Below are positions 22,379 through 34,238 of a stretch of 64,000 nucleotides of DNA, one piece after another. Below the pieces are notes generated by a model. The model worked only from the letters and a program-made list of their open reading frames with translations. It made no database searches and was not told where the DNA came from. The stretch comes from Isoetes taiwanensis. Lineage: Eukaryota; Streptophyta; Lycopodiopsida; Isoetales; Isoetaceae. Both the position numbers and the translations under genes were made by a program. Location: assembly GCA_021234155.1 (NCBI GenBank), contig JAJEKV010000282.1, forward strand, positions 186,001-250,000. Reading direction: 5' to 3'. The stretch's first letter is position 1. Each line of letters begins with the position of its first letter.

Positions 22379-24250
22379 TTACGGCACATGCACCCTACTA
22401 ACTAGAATGCATCGCGCGGAGGGTCTAAGGCTAACTAACAACATACTAGCTAACCACACGGCAGCAAGTCGGTGCGACCAAGTCGGGGGCGACTTCGCCC
22501 ATCCAACTCCTTCATAAACTGCGGGTATTGCTTCTCCAAATCTTGCTTCAATACCCATGTCACGTCTTCCACGGGCAAGTGCTTCCACTTGACCAAATAT
22601 TTGGAGGAATTGGGACCACCTAGTCCTCTTGAATGACTTATCAAGAAGCAATTGGGGGCACAATTTTAACTTCATCCTCCGTCATTTCCAACAAAGTTGG
22701 AGTATCCAAACCCTCCTCGGGGTTAGGATCGTGCCTTTTAATAAACTCACATGGAAGACCTTAAGGTGGGTCAAGAGATCCAACTTGCGGGCTTGAGAGC
22801 CCACTCTTCTCAAGATCTTGAGCGGACCGCCCACTCTTCTCCAAGATCTTGAGCGGATCTTCCAACAATTGCGATCGCGAAGCTTCCCTTGCTTAACCTT
22901 TACTTTTAGCCAACTTTTTACGCCACAACAAAACAACTCGAGGAGTTTTATGTCTATCTGCTAGACTCTTCAAATATGCCCATCTTTGTTGAAGATACTC
23001 TCACACTTCTACCAAAAGCTATCGCAGATATATGTTGTCGTTGTTGAGAAACTTCCACCTTGGGCACTAAATTATGCCACATAACTATGGTCACACATTG
23101 ATAAGCATGAATGATCATGGGAAGACATCTTGATGACTCTTTCTTTATATTATTATGCGTAATTGACGGTGGATGTACTCGGCCCATTTGGATTACTTGT
23201 TCCAATCATAGCTTCTCAACGTGCTCTCCAAAATTGTGTTGGTGCGGTCCTTTGCGATTGGATCGCAATTGATAAGCAAAGCTCATCAACAAGTTGGTGC
23301 AGCTCGTGTTGAAGAAGTCTTGCTAAGCGTCGCTAAAGAACTTGGATTTCTGTTGGTGATGATCGACTGTGCATTCCATGCGCGCCTAAAAGAATTATGT
23401 AAACCACACGGCTAGATCCAAGGCGGTGTCTATGGTGTGGCATGGCAAGTATGTGCCCTTTTGATAAGCTATATACCACAACTATCAAGGCTTTGAAGCT
23501 TCTTGTTGTCCTTGAAGGCCAACTATAAAGCCCATCTTTGATGACTTCCCACTTGGTGTCAGCCTTTGCCCAAAGGTTCCAAAACTCACGGAATCGAAGT
23601 TGTTCGCCCTTGATAAATTTGGCTAATCGACATTCTTGGATATATCGATTATCTACTTCTTCATGCCGGCCCGGGAAGCTACTTCTAATCTTGAAGTAGG
23701 CCTTTATAAATTTTGCATGGTTGGAAATAGGGCTATTATGCGTGTCATGGAAGATTGTTCTTACTTCTTATACTTTGGGTGCGCATAATTGTTCTTTGCT
23801 ATTAGAGATTGCCTTCCTTTTTAAACTATTTGAAGGTTTCTATTTCTTAATCCGTCCTTGCACTCTTGCAACGACTAGCCCATTATGTGCTTGAAGTCCA
23901 TGTTGGAGTAGATGGCTTCTTCTATCTTCTTCTTGAATTCACTTGCAGAAGTGGAGATTGCAAATTGATGCTTCAAAGGCTTGCCAATGAGTGGGCGTCT
24001 TCAGCATCTCCATGGCTTCCCTCAATTGGGCTACATGCTCTTCCATTAATTTCTTTGTAGATCATTTATTTGTTGAAGAGATATTGATGAAGAAATCATC
24101 CAAGGAATCTTGAAGATGTAGATCCTCGAATGCATACAAATTGGTGGAGCATTCCATAGACTCAAAGGGCATCCCGTGAAATGATAGTGCCCATACCAAG
24201 TTACGAAGGAGTCTTATAATTATTTTCCCCTTCATCCTTATTTCTTGATT
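22379..24250 (-). pseudogene. Decayed chromovirus pol: RT, integrase, GPY/F, chromodomain
   Basis: Reading on the minus strand from 24250: an RT palm remnant (near 24210, a TWYGHYHFT-like stretch matching gypsy RYGHYEF; near 24100, a remnant of the YLDD region); integrase core remnants near 23390-23230 (LHGM, then broken DR...PKF- and QTERTN-like stretches); the integrase C-terminus (NLVPKVEVSQQ, 23070); a GPY/F region (KVFHVSLLK, 22740); and a chromodomain (SKYLVKWKHLPVEDVTWV, 22600). Frames change every 50-100 bases. A short tandem duplication interrupts the GPY/F region (22799-22860). The product would have been a Ty3 Gag-Pol polyprotein with a chromodomain for chromatin-directed integration. 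Confidence 0.7.
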
Positions 24251-27190
24251 GCCCGAGCTTAAAGTCGATTTTGTAGAAGAATCACGCTTCTTGGGGCTGA
24301 TCCATTATGTCGATTTTACTTGCTGAGCTTCCCATGGTTGATATACATCTTTGGAATTCCACCTTGGTAGAAAGGATCCCCAAGTCGGTCAACTCTTACA
24401 AGCCCCATTCCTTGTGTTCCTTGAGCTCGCTAGCTTGGAAGTGCTCATTCTATAAAGAGCCTTGCTAATCCAGGTGCAAGAGTGATTTTAGACTCTCGCC
24501 TCTATAGAGCACAAGCTCTCAAATTTCATCGGGGGATATATCATGGGACTTCTTAATTAACTTAGAAATTGGCCAAGGCATTTTGTTTCAAGTAGCATGT
24601 TCCTTCTTACTCTTGTAGTCGGGGTTGACAACTTGTAGCTTATGTACGACCTCATTCCTCATGATGTACTTAAGTAATTGCTTTTCTTGACATCGTAACG
24701 ACGATTGGAATTACTTAACTTAAATTATAAGGTACTTGCCCTTTGGTCTTTGGGATAAGTATCTCTTGCTTATGATAATAAATTATTGCCTTAGCCGGCT
24801 TTAATATTGCATGTCTATTACGAGGTCATGGCTGCCAATGTACATAAGTTGGTTGCGATGCTTTTACTTAGCTATGCTTGAGGTTGATGTCGACTTGACT
24901 CTTGTTCCGTTGGTGCTGCTAATTACTCGACCTTGCCTTAATTCTTGGCCTAGATTTAGACTTAAGAGTCTTGCTCTTAAAGATGTCGATCATCTAGGAG
25001 GTGCAAAATTACAAGTTAAAGAACTACTTACATAAATCCTATGGCCACAATTTTAGTGGCATGACATTACTTTTGGGCACACATAGAAAACTATATGGTT
25101 AGATAATTATTCTTGTTTCAGATCTAATCTATAGTCTAGGATCTCCCCTTTCTTACTTATTGCCCTCTTGAAATAGTCCCACCTTTGAGTTGATGCCATC
25201 TAAGAAGTTGGTCGGACTTATTAGATTGCTTCCCTTCATTTGGTCGGATTATTCCTTATGCTGCGGAAGTACTCGTCATATACATGGTCGACGGTTATCC
25301 TATTATTGAATCCTTCTTAGCGAGGTGATCAAGTTCACGAAGAGGTTCCAATATGTTGGATATCTGCCAGCAATGTATACAATTATTGTACTCCATACAT
25401 TTTCTTTCCAATACTTGAAGCTTTGCTCCATTCTTGGGTCCATCTTTCTAAAGGAAAAGACAAAAAAATTCTACTCGAAATTTCGTCCCCATCCCATCAT
25501 GGATGTTATCACCCATAATTCTAAGAAACTCAACTATCTGATAGGTCCCCTAGCTTGCTCAAAGCTGGTGTAGACATTAGTCGTTGGAGTGGCAAGGCGA
25601 TGATCCATAATTTGTTGAAAAGAATCTGGTATCCTTGGAGTTGCTGTATGGTCCTTCAAGTGCCCTGCTTTCTTTTATTGAACATATTTTGACTCTGCTC
25701 GTCCTTAATGTTGATGCTGACTACCTTCATTAACATTATCCCTCTTAGTGGACTTGCTGATGTAGATAACATAACGCTCGGTGTCGCATCCCAAGAGCTT
25801 GAAGATAATGTTCTTTCATGTCGCTCATCTGCCTTGGAGGTTACGAGATTCGAGGATGATTCTTCCAACTCCTGAATTGCTATTGTTGTGTTTGACCTTG
25901 TCGATTCTATTCTTCGTCTTGCTGGTTGCATGTTGTTGTTATAAGGCTGATGACAATGTTGGGTGCTTTACCGCTTCTAACTGTGCAACTTCTCTTGCTG
26001 AGATGAGTTTATGTGCATCCATCTGCGAGGGGACTAATCTTGGTGATCAATTAATAATCTTTGGTATTTGGTCCCCATGATGCCTCTTCTTGATGGTGTT
26101 TGACCTCCAAATCACGAGGTGGAAGATCGAAGATCATCATGAGCTTGCGATGGTGTTGCCGAGGTTGATGTAGGCGCTCTGAAGTATTGGGGCTGATGAG
26201 GAAGAAATTTGTTGCCGTCTCGCCATATGCCTACTCCTGAGGAACCTACCCTTGCTGGCTTGCAATACCTCCTTAGTCAAAGCATGTCTGCTTGGAATCT
26301 AGATATGATACTACTATGTCCTGTATATCTGCGATAGTTGCCCTTCCTCGGAGGTGTATCGGTCTCATCTTTTAGGGCTCTTGATATCATAAGTCGATGA
26401 AGTATACTTGTTGGTGGTGTATTTTGTGGCATTAGTCATCGATGTGGGGTCGTTCTTCCTATAGCCTCTCCTTTATTTTTAGGTGTTCGGGCTTTGTACA
26501 CCATCTTGGCCTTTGATTTGTTGAAGTTTCCTCCATAGTTTGCCCTCTTCTTTCAATTCGTTGATGTTGTCGAGTCTCTCAATGTCGAGGCTCGAGGATC
26601 TGTGGACGAAGGTTCTCGACCTATTTTCTTGCCCTAAGCACAAGGCAATTAATACTACCGCCAAGAACAATTATTTACGTTTACTTACTCTACAAACCCT
26701 AATTTTTATACCTTTATCCACTCTACCTCAAATGACCCACTTGGCATATGGCACTCTACTAGGGCGAGAAAGGTACTTATTTACTATCGTGGGGGTGGTA
26801 GAAGGAGATTTATTCGAGTGTACTTGGTGTGCTAAGACTAAATTACTTAAATAGAATGAATTCCTAGATAATTATCTATGATACAAGGCATGGTGAAGAC
26901 ACTTGATGATAGTGCACCTATAGCGTGTGTTGGTGTACCCTACCAACGATGTGACAACAATTTCTAAGGCCTTGGCAACTATTTGGGGTTTCTATGAAAA
27001 AGGTTTAATTATACTACCTACATGTAGAAAGAAGACACTTAGCAAGATAAGGCGACAAGTAAGCTATGATGAGTGCAGTCTTTGTCTCTATCTAGCTTAA
27101 GGTTCTTGGTTCTAAATCTAAGGCTTGGCCATTAATATTATTTAACATTATTAAAGCTTAAATTTAATTAAGAATCCTAATTTAAACACA
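24251..27190 (-). pseudogene. Presumed gag and N-terminal pol remnant, unreadable
   Basis: By position between the RT and the leader of a chromovirus, this interval should hold gag, protease and N-terminal RT. I could not identify a zinc knuckle, DTG protease motif or RT motif with confidence; stops and frameshifts are frequent. It is called by position only. Confidence 0.35.
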
Positions 27191-27193
27191 AAT

Positions 27194-27278
27194 GATGCCC
27201 TCGATTGGTTGTACGGGGGTTTTGGGGGGTTCAACCTTGTGGGTGGGAGGTTCGATTCCTTCTTGTGGGAATTCTTTT
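27194..27278 (+). repeat. tRNA-derived SINE-like sequence, copy 1
   Basis: An A-box-like GATTGGTTGTACG is followed ~45 bp later by a perfect B-box, GGTTCGATTCC (27249-27259), and then by GGAATTCTTTT. A related block with the same order is at 35005-35085. These are pol III promoter elements of the type in plant SINEs. No poly(A) or TSD was resolved. Confidence 0.45.
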
Positions 27279-27370
27279 TAAAGATGAGGTTCAAATAGAT
27301 TGAAAAGCTAGAATAGAGTGTTGCATGATACTAGAATGCATGGAAAAGGCTAGGATATGCACTTTCGAGA

Positions 27371-27554
27371 ACTCTTCATTGCAATTTTGCCAAATTTTTA
27401 GACGGATGCACATGAAACCGATGGCACATGAAATGGGCCTTCCGTCCAAGGGTGCAGAGGACTCTTCATTGCAATTTTGCCAAATTTCGATGACAGATGC
27501 ATCATGAAACCGGGTGGGCATGCGAAAATGGGCCTTAAAGTCAAGGGTGCAGAG
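27371..27554 (+). repeat. 90-bp tandem duplication
   Basis: ACTCTTCATTGCAATTTTGC begins both halves (27371 and 27461); each half continues to a GGGCCTT...AAGGGTGCAGAGG end. The halves have diverged modestly. It lies in the spacer of the minus-strand chromovirus. Confidence 0.7.
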
Positions 27555-27580
27555 GCCAATTTGATAGCCTTCGATTCAGG

Positions 27581-27806
27581 ATCTTTAGGACTTCTATCAA
27601 GAGTTTTTTTTAAAGATCCTAACATACTTATTTGGTAGAGAATTTAAAGATCCTAACATACTTATTTGGGAATTTCTAACCTAATTTGGAACTTTTCACG
27701 GGCTAGGGTTGGGCCAAAATTTGGATCTTTGGGACTTCTATCAAGAGTTTTAGAGAATTTAAAGATCCTAACATACTTATTTGGGAATTTCTAACCTAAT
27801 TTGGAA
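27581..27806 (+). repeat. About 143-bp tandem duplication
   Basis: ATCTTTRGGACTTCTATCAA starts at 27581 and again at 27724. Both are followed by AAAGATCCTAACATACTTAT and TTCTAACCTAATTTGGAA. The first half contains an extra internal copy of the AAAGATCC segment. Confidence 0.7.
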
Positions 27807-28116
27807 TGGGCTAATTGGGCAAAATTTGGCGATATGGTGAAATTGGATGGCCTTGAATTTGGGCCAAGGCGGAAGGAAAGGCTATTTTACACACCCTTCC
27901 GATTTAAGGCTATTTTGGCGAGAAATTTGACTAATTTGCCTATAGTACTCTTACTAAATTATTCTATTTGGATGCTTACAGTCATGATGGCTACAACTAA
28001 ACTAAAATTTGAGCAACCCAAACACATTTTTATACAAAAACTGAAGTCACTTTACAACAAAATTTTATATTTATGGGAGACTTAATAATTACATTACTTT
28101 GGACAAAAATGCATCC

Positions 28117-29188
28117 TCAAGGGTACTCCTTAGCGGATCGCGACGTGGCCAAGTATATATCCTTGGGCATCAAAGTCACCCTCTTAGCGTGGATGTATGA
28201 GAGGTTCCCTTCCTCAAACAAGCTGGGTGAGCTCGGCCTCGCCGGCTACTTGCAACACCGAGTTGTGGCGGCGTCACTCGTAGTCGGTGGACGAACTGCG
28301 CATCACCTCCCGCATGAGTCGCTCAAAGGTGCCTTCCTAATCAGGAGATTAGTGCTTTGTTGAAAGTGTCTAATCTCGGGAAGACTGGGGGAGTGTACCG
28401 AAGTTAGGCCCATGGTGGACCTTCTTGGCTTCTCGGGCTGTGGCGGCGGCAGGCTGCAGTTCTTTGGCGGCCGGCCTCCCTCCCGGTCTTGTTGGGCGTT
28501 TTCTGCCGGCAGTACCAATCATTATACCTCGTCCACCGGCGAAGGTATTCTTGGTATGCTTTGCCGGGCCCGGTAGAGGCAGTCCTCCTTCAAGGCGGCC
28601 AGCTCGCCCATATACGCTTCTTTACCACCTTAGGTGGCTTAGGCCCTGCTTGGGTAGGGTGGTCTTGGGTCAGCCCTTCCCACGCTCATCTTCTTCCTCC
28701 TGCTCTTCTTCCTCCTGCTCCTCTCCTTCCACGTGCTCCTCCTGCGGCGCCGGGAGGCTCCTCTATCCACGATGGTTTCGGGGACCGTCGTTTCTTCTCT
28801 TAGATCTCCGCTCACGCATGCGGCTCACGGCTCACAGCCCTTCCTCCCGGCCCTTCTCCTTGCCTTTCTTCCTTTCTTCCTTGGCAGAAGGCCAAGCGAT
28901 CCACCTGTTGCTAGACCTGCTCTTCCTCCTGCTCTTCCGCCCGGTGTCTGTGGCCCAGAAGTGGCGAGACTCGTCGGTTCTTTCGTTTCTGCCCGGCCGA
29001 GGGGCTGCTCGGCATCGTGATAGGTGCGTCGGCCAGTTGCTTCTGCTGGTAGGGGAAGCTCCTCTTCCCCCCTTCTTGGGGTCGGAGGTGCTCGGGATCT
29101 TCTTCACATGGCGTCCGGCTGCTAGGTTCGCCATCGAGAGTGTGGGGCGCTGTCCTGGCTTCCTGTAGGTCTGTTTGGTTCTGGCCAT
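28117..29188 (-). pseudogene. Histone H3-like protein with long N-terminal tail, carried by the chromovirus
   Basis: Translation from ATG 29188 begins MARTKQTYRKPGQRP, matching the invariant H3 tail start with both Lys4 and Lys9 in place. A basic, low-complexity tail of ~250 codons follows. H3-fold sequence appears from about 28430 (KKVHH, other frame), then LPEIRHFQQSTNLLIRK (28375-28325), matching H3 alphaN/alpha1. A decayed alpha2 follows. LFEEGNLSYIHAKRV and TLMPKDIYLA (about 28190-28130) match the end of alpha2, loop 2 and alpha3. A TGA closes it at 28119-28117. Two or three frameshifts are needed to connect the blocks. The long divergent tail recalls centromeric H3 variants more than canonical H3. 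It lies ~550 bp inside the PBS, upstream of gag. Confidence 0.75.
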
Positions 29189-29740
29189 ACTTAACGGTCT
29201 AGAAAGCGGGTGGGGATAGGCTGGTCAAGAGAGAGAAGGTGGAGGAAAGTTTGGAGGGAAAAATGAGGTGTCGAGAGATATTTAAAGAGGAGGGTCCCCG
29301 AGAATATTCTCCTACCATAATTACCCTATTTATTAGCCCCCTTATTAATTACAAGATATTTAGTAATTATTTAATTATTAATGTATATGTTAAATCCATA
29401 TTAATTGATATTACCCTTGAATTTCGAATTTTTCTAATGGTTAGAAGTGCAATCTATGAATTTCGCCATTTTTCACACGGGTCTCCGATTGGCATGATTC
29501 TTGACCCATTTTAGGTGAAATTTGATGCAGATGCATGATTTTCGCTCCAAATTTACTAGAAGGTGCGTTTGACTCACTCAAACCTTCGTCTAACACTTAA
29601 CCTAAGTCCCGACCCACTACCTAGGAGAAAACTTTTCCCCATTTTTCGGCGGTTCGATGGTGGAAATGTTTATTTCACACCCTATAGGCCTGTTAGACTA
29701 CTTCATGGTTATGGTCGGTGCTAGTTCTTGGTCAACCAAG

Positions 29741-29757
29741 AACATTGCTCGATACCA
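29741..29757 (-). promoter_or_regulatory. Primer-binding site (tRNA-iMet type)
   Basis: On the minus strand, TGGTATCGAGCAATG starts one base inside the 5' LTR end. It matches the canonical TGGTATCAGAGC with one base missing and fixes the element's polarity. Confidence 0.7.
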
Positions 29758-29758
29758 T

Positions 29759-31390
29759 TGTGACGCTCCCATTAAACATACGGCCCTGTGCATACCCGGA
29801 GGAAATCCCCATCAGCCAAGAAACCGCATGGGCCCTTCGTCTACCCCGCACTCTGAGGTGACTCTTAGTGCGGGAGGGCTTCTGAAGGTGTCTTGGCGCC
29901 CTTCCCTATGGGCTCCTATAATAAGTGAGCGATAACACGTCGAGAACTAGCATAAAACATATACAAATACTACCTGGGAGGGTAGTGCATCGCACACATA
30001 AACCAATGCAAAGATGATAATCACAAACCATAAAACAGAGAGCTCCTACCCCGGCTCGGACTCGTAAGGAGGGTGACCGACGGGCTAGGCCTCAAGATAG
30101 AAGAGGCCAGGAGTCATGGCAATGGCGAATGTATAGAACAATGGCTAGGGTTGACCACTCCATCCGCCCCTCCCCGTGCATACTTTGCGGATGGGCTAGA
30201 TCGGGGCTCGACGGGGACTCTAGCCTTCCGGGATACGCAATCCCATGGCATCACCCATCGGGACTACTCCAGTGTTGCATCTCCTCGTCCGATGAGGCAG
30301 GGAAGGGTTGCATCTCCCCTTCCCGGGGTCTAGAGGTGTGCGTGTATGCTAGAGAATCGTGGCGACACCTGCGATTCGCACCCGAACCCCAAAACGAGAG
30401 CCAAGCCAAAGACTTGCGGCTCAGGAGGCGGGGCAACACCATTGCCCGGGGAGGTGTCGGACCCATGCTCGCCCACACGGAAGTGGACCCGACCATAAGC
30501 CTAGCCCACTATGGGATCCCCCGAAGCCCCCACTCGGCGGGGATCCTCCCTCCACTTTCCCTCTAGCCCGTTATCCGGTCTTTGAGTCATATCATAGCCT
30601 CAATAGCACGGTGGGCTCCTATGCACAGAGCCGCAACTAATAGGAACTAAGGGATCTACTCTAGGAGCATACTACATATGGCCCTAGGTCTCTACCCCCC
30701 TTCCCCATACAAGAGGAGCAAACATGATCAACCAACATCACATAATCATCATATCCTAAGAATGATCATAAGAAGAACATCTTAACCTAATCATACAATC
30801 TAACTAATGGTTAGGGTTCATTGATTAGGGTTCAAGATGTTGAATACGGGTTCTAGGATGGCTCTACTCTAGATACAAGATACTAGCACATCTGGAATGC
30901 TAATTCCAGATGGGCTATCACAACTACTACCCTACATACCGCTCCCCGTGCTCTCCCTCCAGATCAGTGTGCCTCCATGGTCTTGACCCACGTGATCTTT
31001 GCCCCGCTCAAGAACGAGTCTACCCTGCTGGGGCTGCTGCGCCAGTCTATGCCACAGCAAACGATGTTCGAAACGGAGTTTCGAACGAGTAGGTGAGTCT
31101 CTGGGTGCTAGGGCTGGAAAGAGGCCTAGGGTTAGGGTTCCAGCCTATATAAGTTAGGTCCACCTAGGATGCCACGTGGCACCAACGGTGAGTCTGTGTG
31201 GCGGGTGCCCCAACAGGTTAAGGCCACGTGGATAATGGTCTAACCTATGGTTGGCTAAGTTATGAGAATAACTTGGCCATGCCCCCTAGTGCCACAATCT
31301 ATGGTATACAAGGCTATGAAGATAGATTTGTATAGTGATTCGGATCCCTAATATCGTATTTATGGCGTATGATATTCCCCGACCGCCACA
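29759..31390 (-). repeat. 5' LTR of the minus-strand chromovirus
   Basis: It runs from TGTGACGCTCCC to GGTCGCCACA-type ends (plus strand ...GACCGCCACA) and matches 19974-21597. As the 5' LTR of a minus-strand element it should hold the promoter; no clear TATA box is assigned. Confidence 0.85.
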
Positions 31391-31395
31391 ATTGT
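31391..31395 (+). repeat. 5-bp target-site duplication, right
   Basis: ATTGT, identical to 19969-19973. Confidence 0.7.
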
Positions 31396-31489
31396 TGTAT
31401 GCTCGATTCAAGCAACCAAAGATGGTGTTCGAGGTGCGGCGTTTCCGCATCGGAGAGTTTTTGGAAGGGTGCGAAGCGGATCCGGCCGG

Positions 31490-31775
31490 ACGGAGAGGGT
31501 GTTCTTGGCAGGCCCCCGAAACCCTTTGCTAGGGTTGTGTTTCTTTGAAACTTATATGGCCCAAATTGTGGAAGAATGGTCAAGTTGGGACGCCTCAGAA
31601 CGATGCTAATGTGTTATTTGCAGAGTATAATAGCTATGGCCCTAGAGCTGCCCAAATTAAGGATCGGATTTCTTGGTCTGTTCAGCTCAATTATACCCAG
31701 ATAACTTTGCTTTCTATATTCCCAATTTCATTGATGGATGTTAGTGCCTCATGGTGGTTTGCTCTTTAGAAGACT
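31490..31775 (+). pseudogene. Pectinesterase (pectin methylesterase) C-terminal exon remnant
   Basis: Near 31505 a LGRP-like sequence followed by PFARVVF matches the conserved GRPW...R region of plant pectinesterases. FAEYNSYGPRA (31616-31650) matches the FYxEYxxxGPGA block, and ISWSVQLNYTQ the following RVxW...L segment. The next residues approximate the final FIDGSxWL block in another frame. At least two frameshifts are present. Intact enzymes de-esterify cell-wall pectin. It starts only ~100 bp from the right end of the chromovirus, so the LTR element may have inserted into or beside this gene copy. Confidence 0.5.
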
Positions 31776-34136
31776 CGGTGATGAAATGAACCAATATATC
31801 TCCTTATAACTTCGGTTTGGATGTTCACAATCCGTTGTTACATAAATTTGGAAAATCAATGCCTGTTACTCTCTTAGTTTCTATAAGACACGCATATTCC
31901 CAAAGCAGTGCGATTCTTGGCCCTTTGGTATTTGTAGTTGTTTACATGAATCAAAATTTTGTTGGATTCTGTTTTTATATTCTCTAGGTTTTTGCTCAGA
32001 AAGTTACGTCAGCTCTATGTGTGGACATGCTATGCTCGCCACGATTTTACATATTAGAACTGCAATGGCGTGAGGTAATTTTTCCTTTGGTACTACTTAT
32101 CTTTGATCTAGTTCTTCAAGTCAAGGTAATGGCTTGCTTGCTACATATTAATCTATTTCATCTTTATAGTGTCTCACTTTGTCCTCGGTTATGGGCTCCC
32201 AAATAGTATGCTTTTTCTTAAAATCGCCCACTTTGGCCCCAAACTTTCGTCAAGGGGAATATGTTTTGGGCCTTAATGGCAGAGGAACTCCTGGCATTCT
32301 TCATGTCAATAAGCTATTTCCCTTTCGCTCCTTTTGCAAATTAGGCTCTAGTGGTGGGCTTCCTTTATGGCTAATAGGTAACACGACCGAATGCTTTATC
32401 CTTCTACTCAAATAATGCTAGAGGCGCAATGATTTGTCAAGCAATGCCCCGTGGCTGCAATAGCATTTGCTAGTTCTAGAGCCAAAGAATAAACATTCGG
32501 AGGGCTTTCCAACATGCAATAGGCTTTCACACATATCCCTACAAGCTACATTTGTGTTGAGTTCATGGATGCCATTTGAGCATGAAGACTAGATGCTTCT
32601 ATTATCGACGTGACTGGCATAAGCCTAAATTTATCACGAGACAATATGGTTTGGTTCTCCGGGATGTCAATCTTAAGCATCGGGTATATATGTGCGTGCA
32701 GACGAATTTAGTGCTCTCTAGACACATATCGTGCCCTAGACACATATCGATCTCTTAAGATTAATCAACTCGTGATTTTGGTTAGAACTGAAAAACTCAC
32801 CTTGTGGATCATTCCTAATGGCCCGCTCCTCCGTGATATGTACCATTCTCCATATTTAATATCTCTTGTGCTCCAACGATAACTTGATCTATTGGAAGAA
32901 TAAAGAGATCAACTCGCGTGATTTTGTTTAGAATTGCAAAGCTCTCCTTGTGGATAATTCCTAATAACCCGCCTCCTAATCAGCACATACATACCATCAT
33001 TTCTAAATGCATCATTCGTCATACTTTCTTTGTGGTCTTTACATGTTAGCCGCAACTTATGATAAAATATCACATGGGTCATACTCCCTCGTTGCATCCC
33101 TAATTCATCTGCCCAACTAAGATCTATAGCATAAGTATTTGAAAGCAAGCCACCAGATTTGGAAGCAAGACATATGCTGTGAAATTGAAATGATTCAAGT
33201 TCACCATATGCCCAGTTGCATATTTCCCTCCACGGCAACACCAAAGCTATGCCAAAATACGTACACGTGGAAATGTCGATCATTGTCTCATAGTCTAGAA
33301 TGGCGGCATGCGTGCAGAGAAAATGCCAAAGAAAGTGATTTTGTTTGGCTTTGTGCCATCTGCATTTAATAAAAGAGTTTCAAGGTTTTCTGGGCAACAC
33401 CATGCTATACTCCAGTCATGGTCAAAGAATCTTATGCGTCATTGAACCATCCAACATGACTAATAAGATTTAGTAGTTTGTACGAGTGATCCACCAAGGT
33501 TGTTTGTGGATCTATTACAAAATTCGTGTCCATGCAGACCTATATCCTCAAAATGTTCCTTCTTCCTCGTATATGATGTAACAAAGTTCTTGGATGACCA
33601 CTCGAGTGGGGACGAAGCCATACTATCTTCAACATGTATGAGCGCCTCGAAGTGTCCTTTTTTGGCATAAAATTATTGACTTGATCTGATGTGATGCAAT
33701 CTTACAGGTAAGGATGCAACTAATAATTTTGAGGATGCTGGCCACAGTACAAGCACAAGGACCATGGTGGAGGAGTATTACATTGGTGGATGCGTCTACT
33801 CCACGATCAAAATCTACTCACCACCAACCAACCAACATCCTTACAACCATGATAAGACATCAGAATTTGTTATCAATTCTTGGTCTTAAGTTATTTGACC
33901 ACATGATGCACGCAATTGTCCCAGTTTTATTTATGACTTTGCAACCATAATAAAGAAATGGAATAAGGGAACTTAATTCATTTTACTGGCCATGACAGAT
34001 TGTTGTGAAGTTGTCTAGTTTTTATTTTTGGGTGAGGAATCTAGATGGGAATATTCTTTAGATGACATGATGTTATGTGGTGTTTTATGATTAATGCGCA
34101 AAATATACAAAATATATATTCCTAACATGCAATATA
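31776..34136 (+). other. Unassigned, probably decayed retroelement sequence
   Basis: No intact gene. A CFYYRRDWHKPKF stretch near 32590 resembles a degraded copia gag zinc knuckle but lacks the second and third cysteines. The interval 31780-32160 could be intron or downstream sequence of the pectinesterase remnant. Nothing else is recognised. Confidence 0.25.
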
Positions 34137-34213
34137 GAGGACACAAACCAGTGGAGAATAAAAAATTAAGGTGGTGGAGGACACAAACCAGTGGAGAATA
34201 AAAAATTAAGGTG
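34137..34213 (+). repeat. 40-bp tandem duplication
   Basis: GAGGACACAAACCAGTGGAG and the next 17 bases occur at 34137 and 34177, virtually identical. Confidence 0.8.
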
Positions 34214-34238
34214 CCTGACAAACTAAGGTGCCTGAAAT

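Larger units (their letters stand above)
19974..31390 (-). mobile_element. Complete but decayed chromovirus (Ty3/gypsy) carrying an H3-like ORF
   Basis: Two ~1.63-kb LTRs in the same orientation bracket 8.16 kb, with 5-bp TSDs outside, a tRNA-iMet PBS inside the right LTR and a polypurine tract inside the left one. The element therefore reads on the minus strand. From its 5' end: leader, histone H3-like region (29188-28117), a repeat-rich spacer, and decayed gag-pol with RT, integrase and chromodomain remnants. The chromodomain and GPY/F sequences are close to those of the plus-strand element at 45-50 kb, so both belong to one chromovirus lineage. The internal region is riddled with frameshifts. 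Confidence 0.85.

Noticed and set aside
26190-26210. CTGATGAGGAAGAAAT as a hammerhead core
   Set aside because: The CTGATGA and GAAA boxes are separated by only two bases, too short for a stem II, and no flanking stems are seen.
28425-29168. 247-codon open frame on the plus strand
   Set aside because: It is antisense to the H3-like region. The H3 motifs on the minus strand explain the sequence, and the plus frame is low-complexity Leu/Ser/Pro.
32576-32650. Copia-type gag zinc knuckle
   Set aside because: Only one cysteine and one histidine of the CCHC pattern remain; too weak to call.
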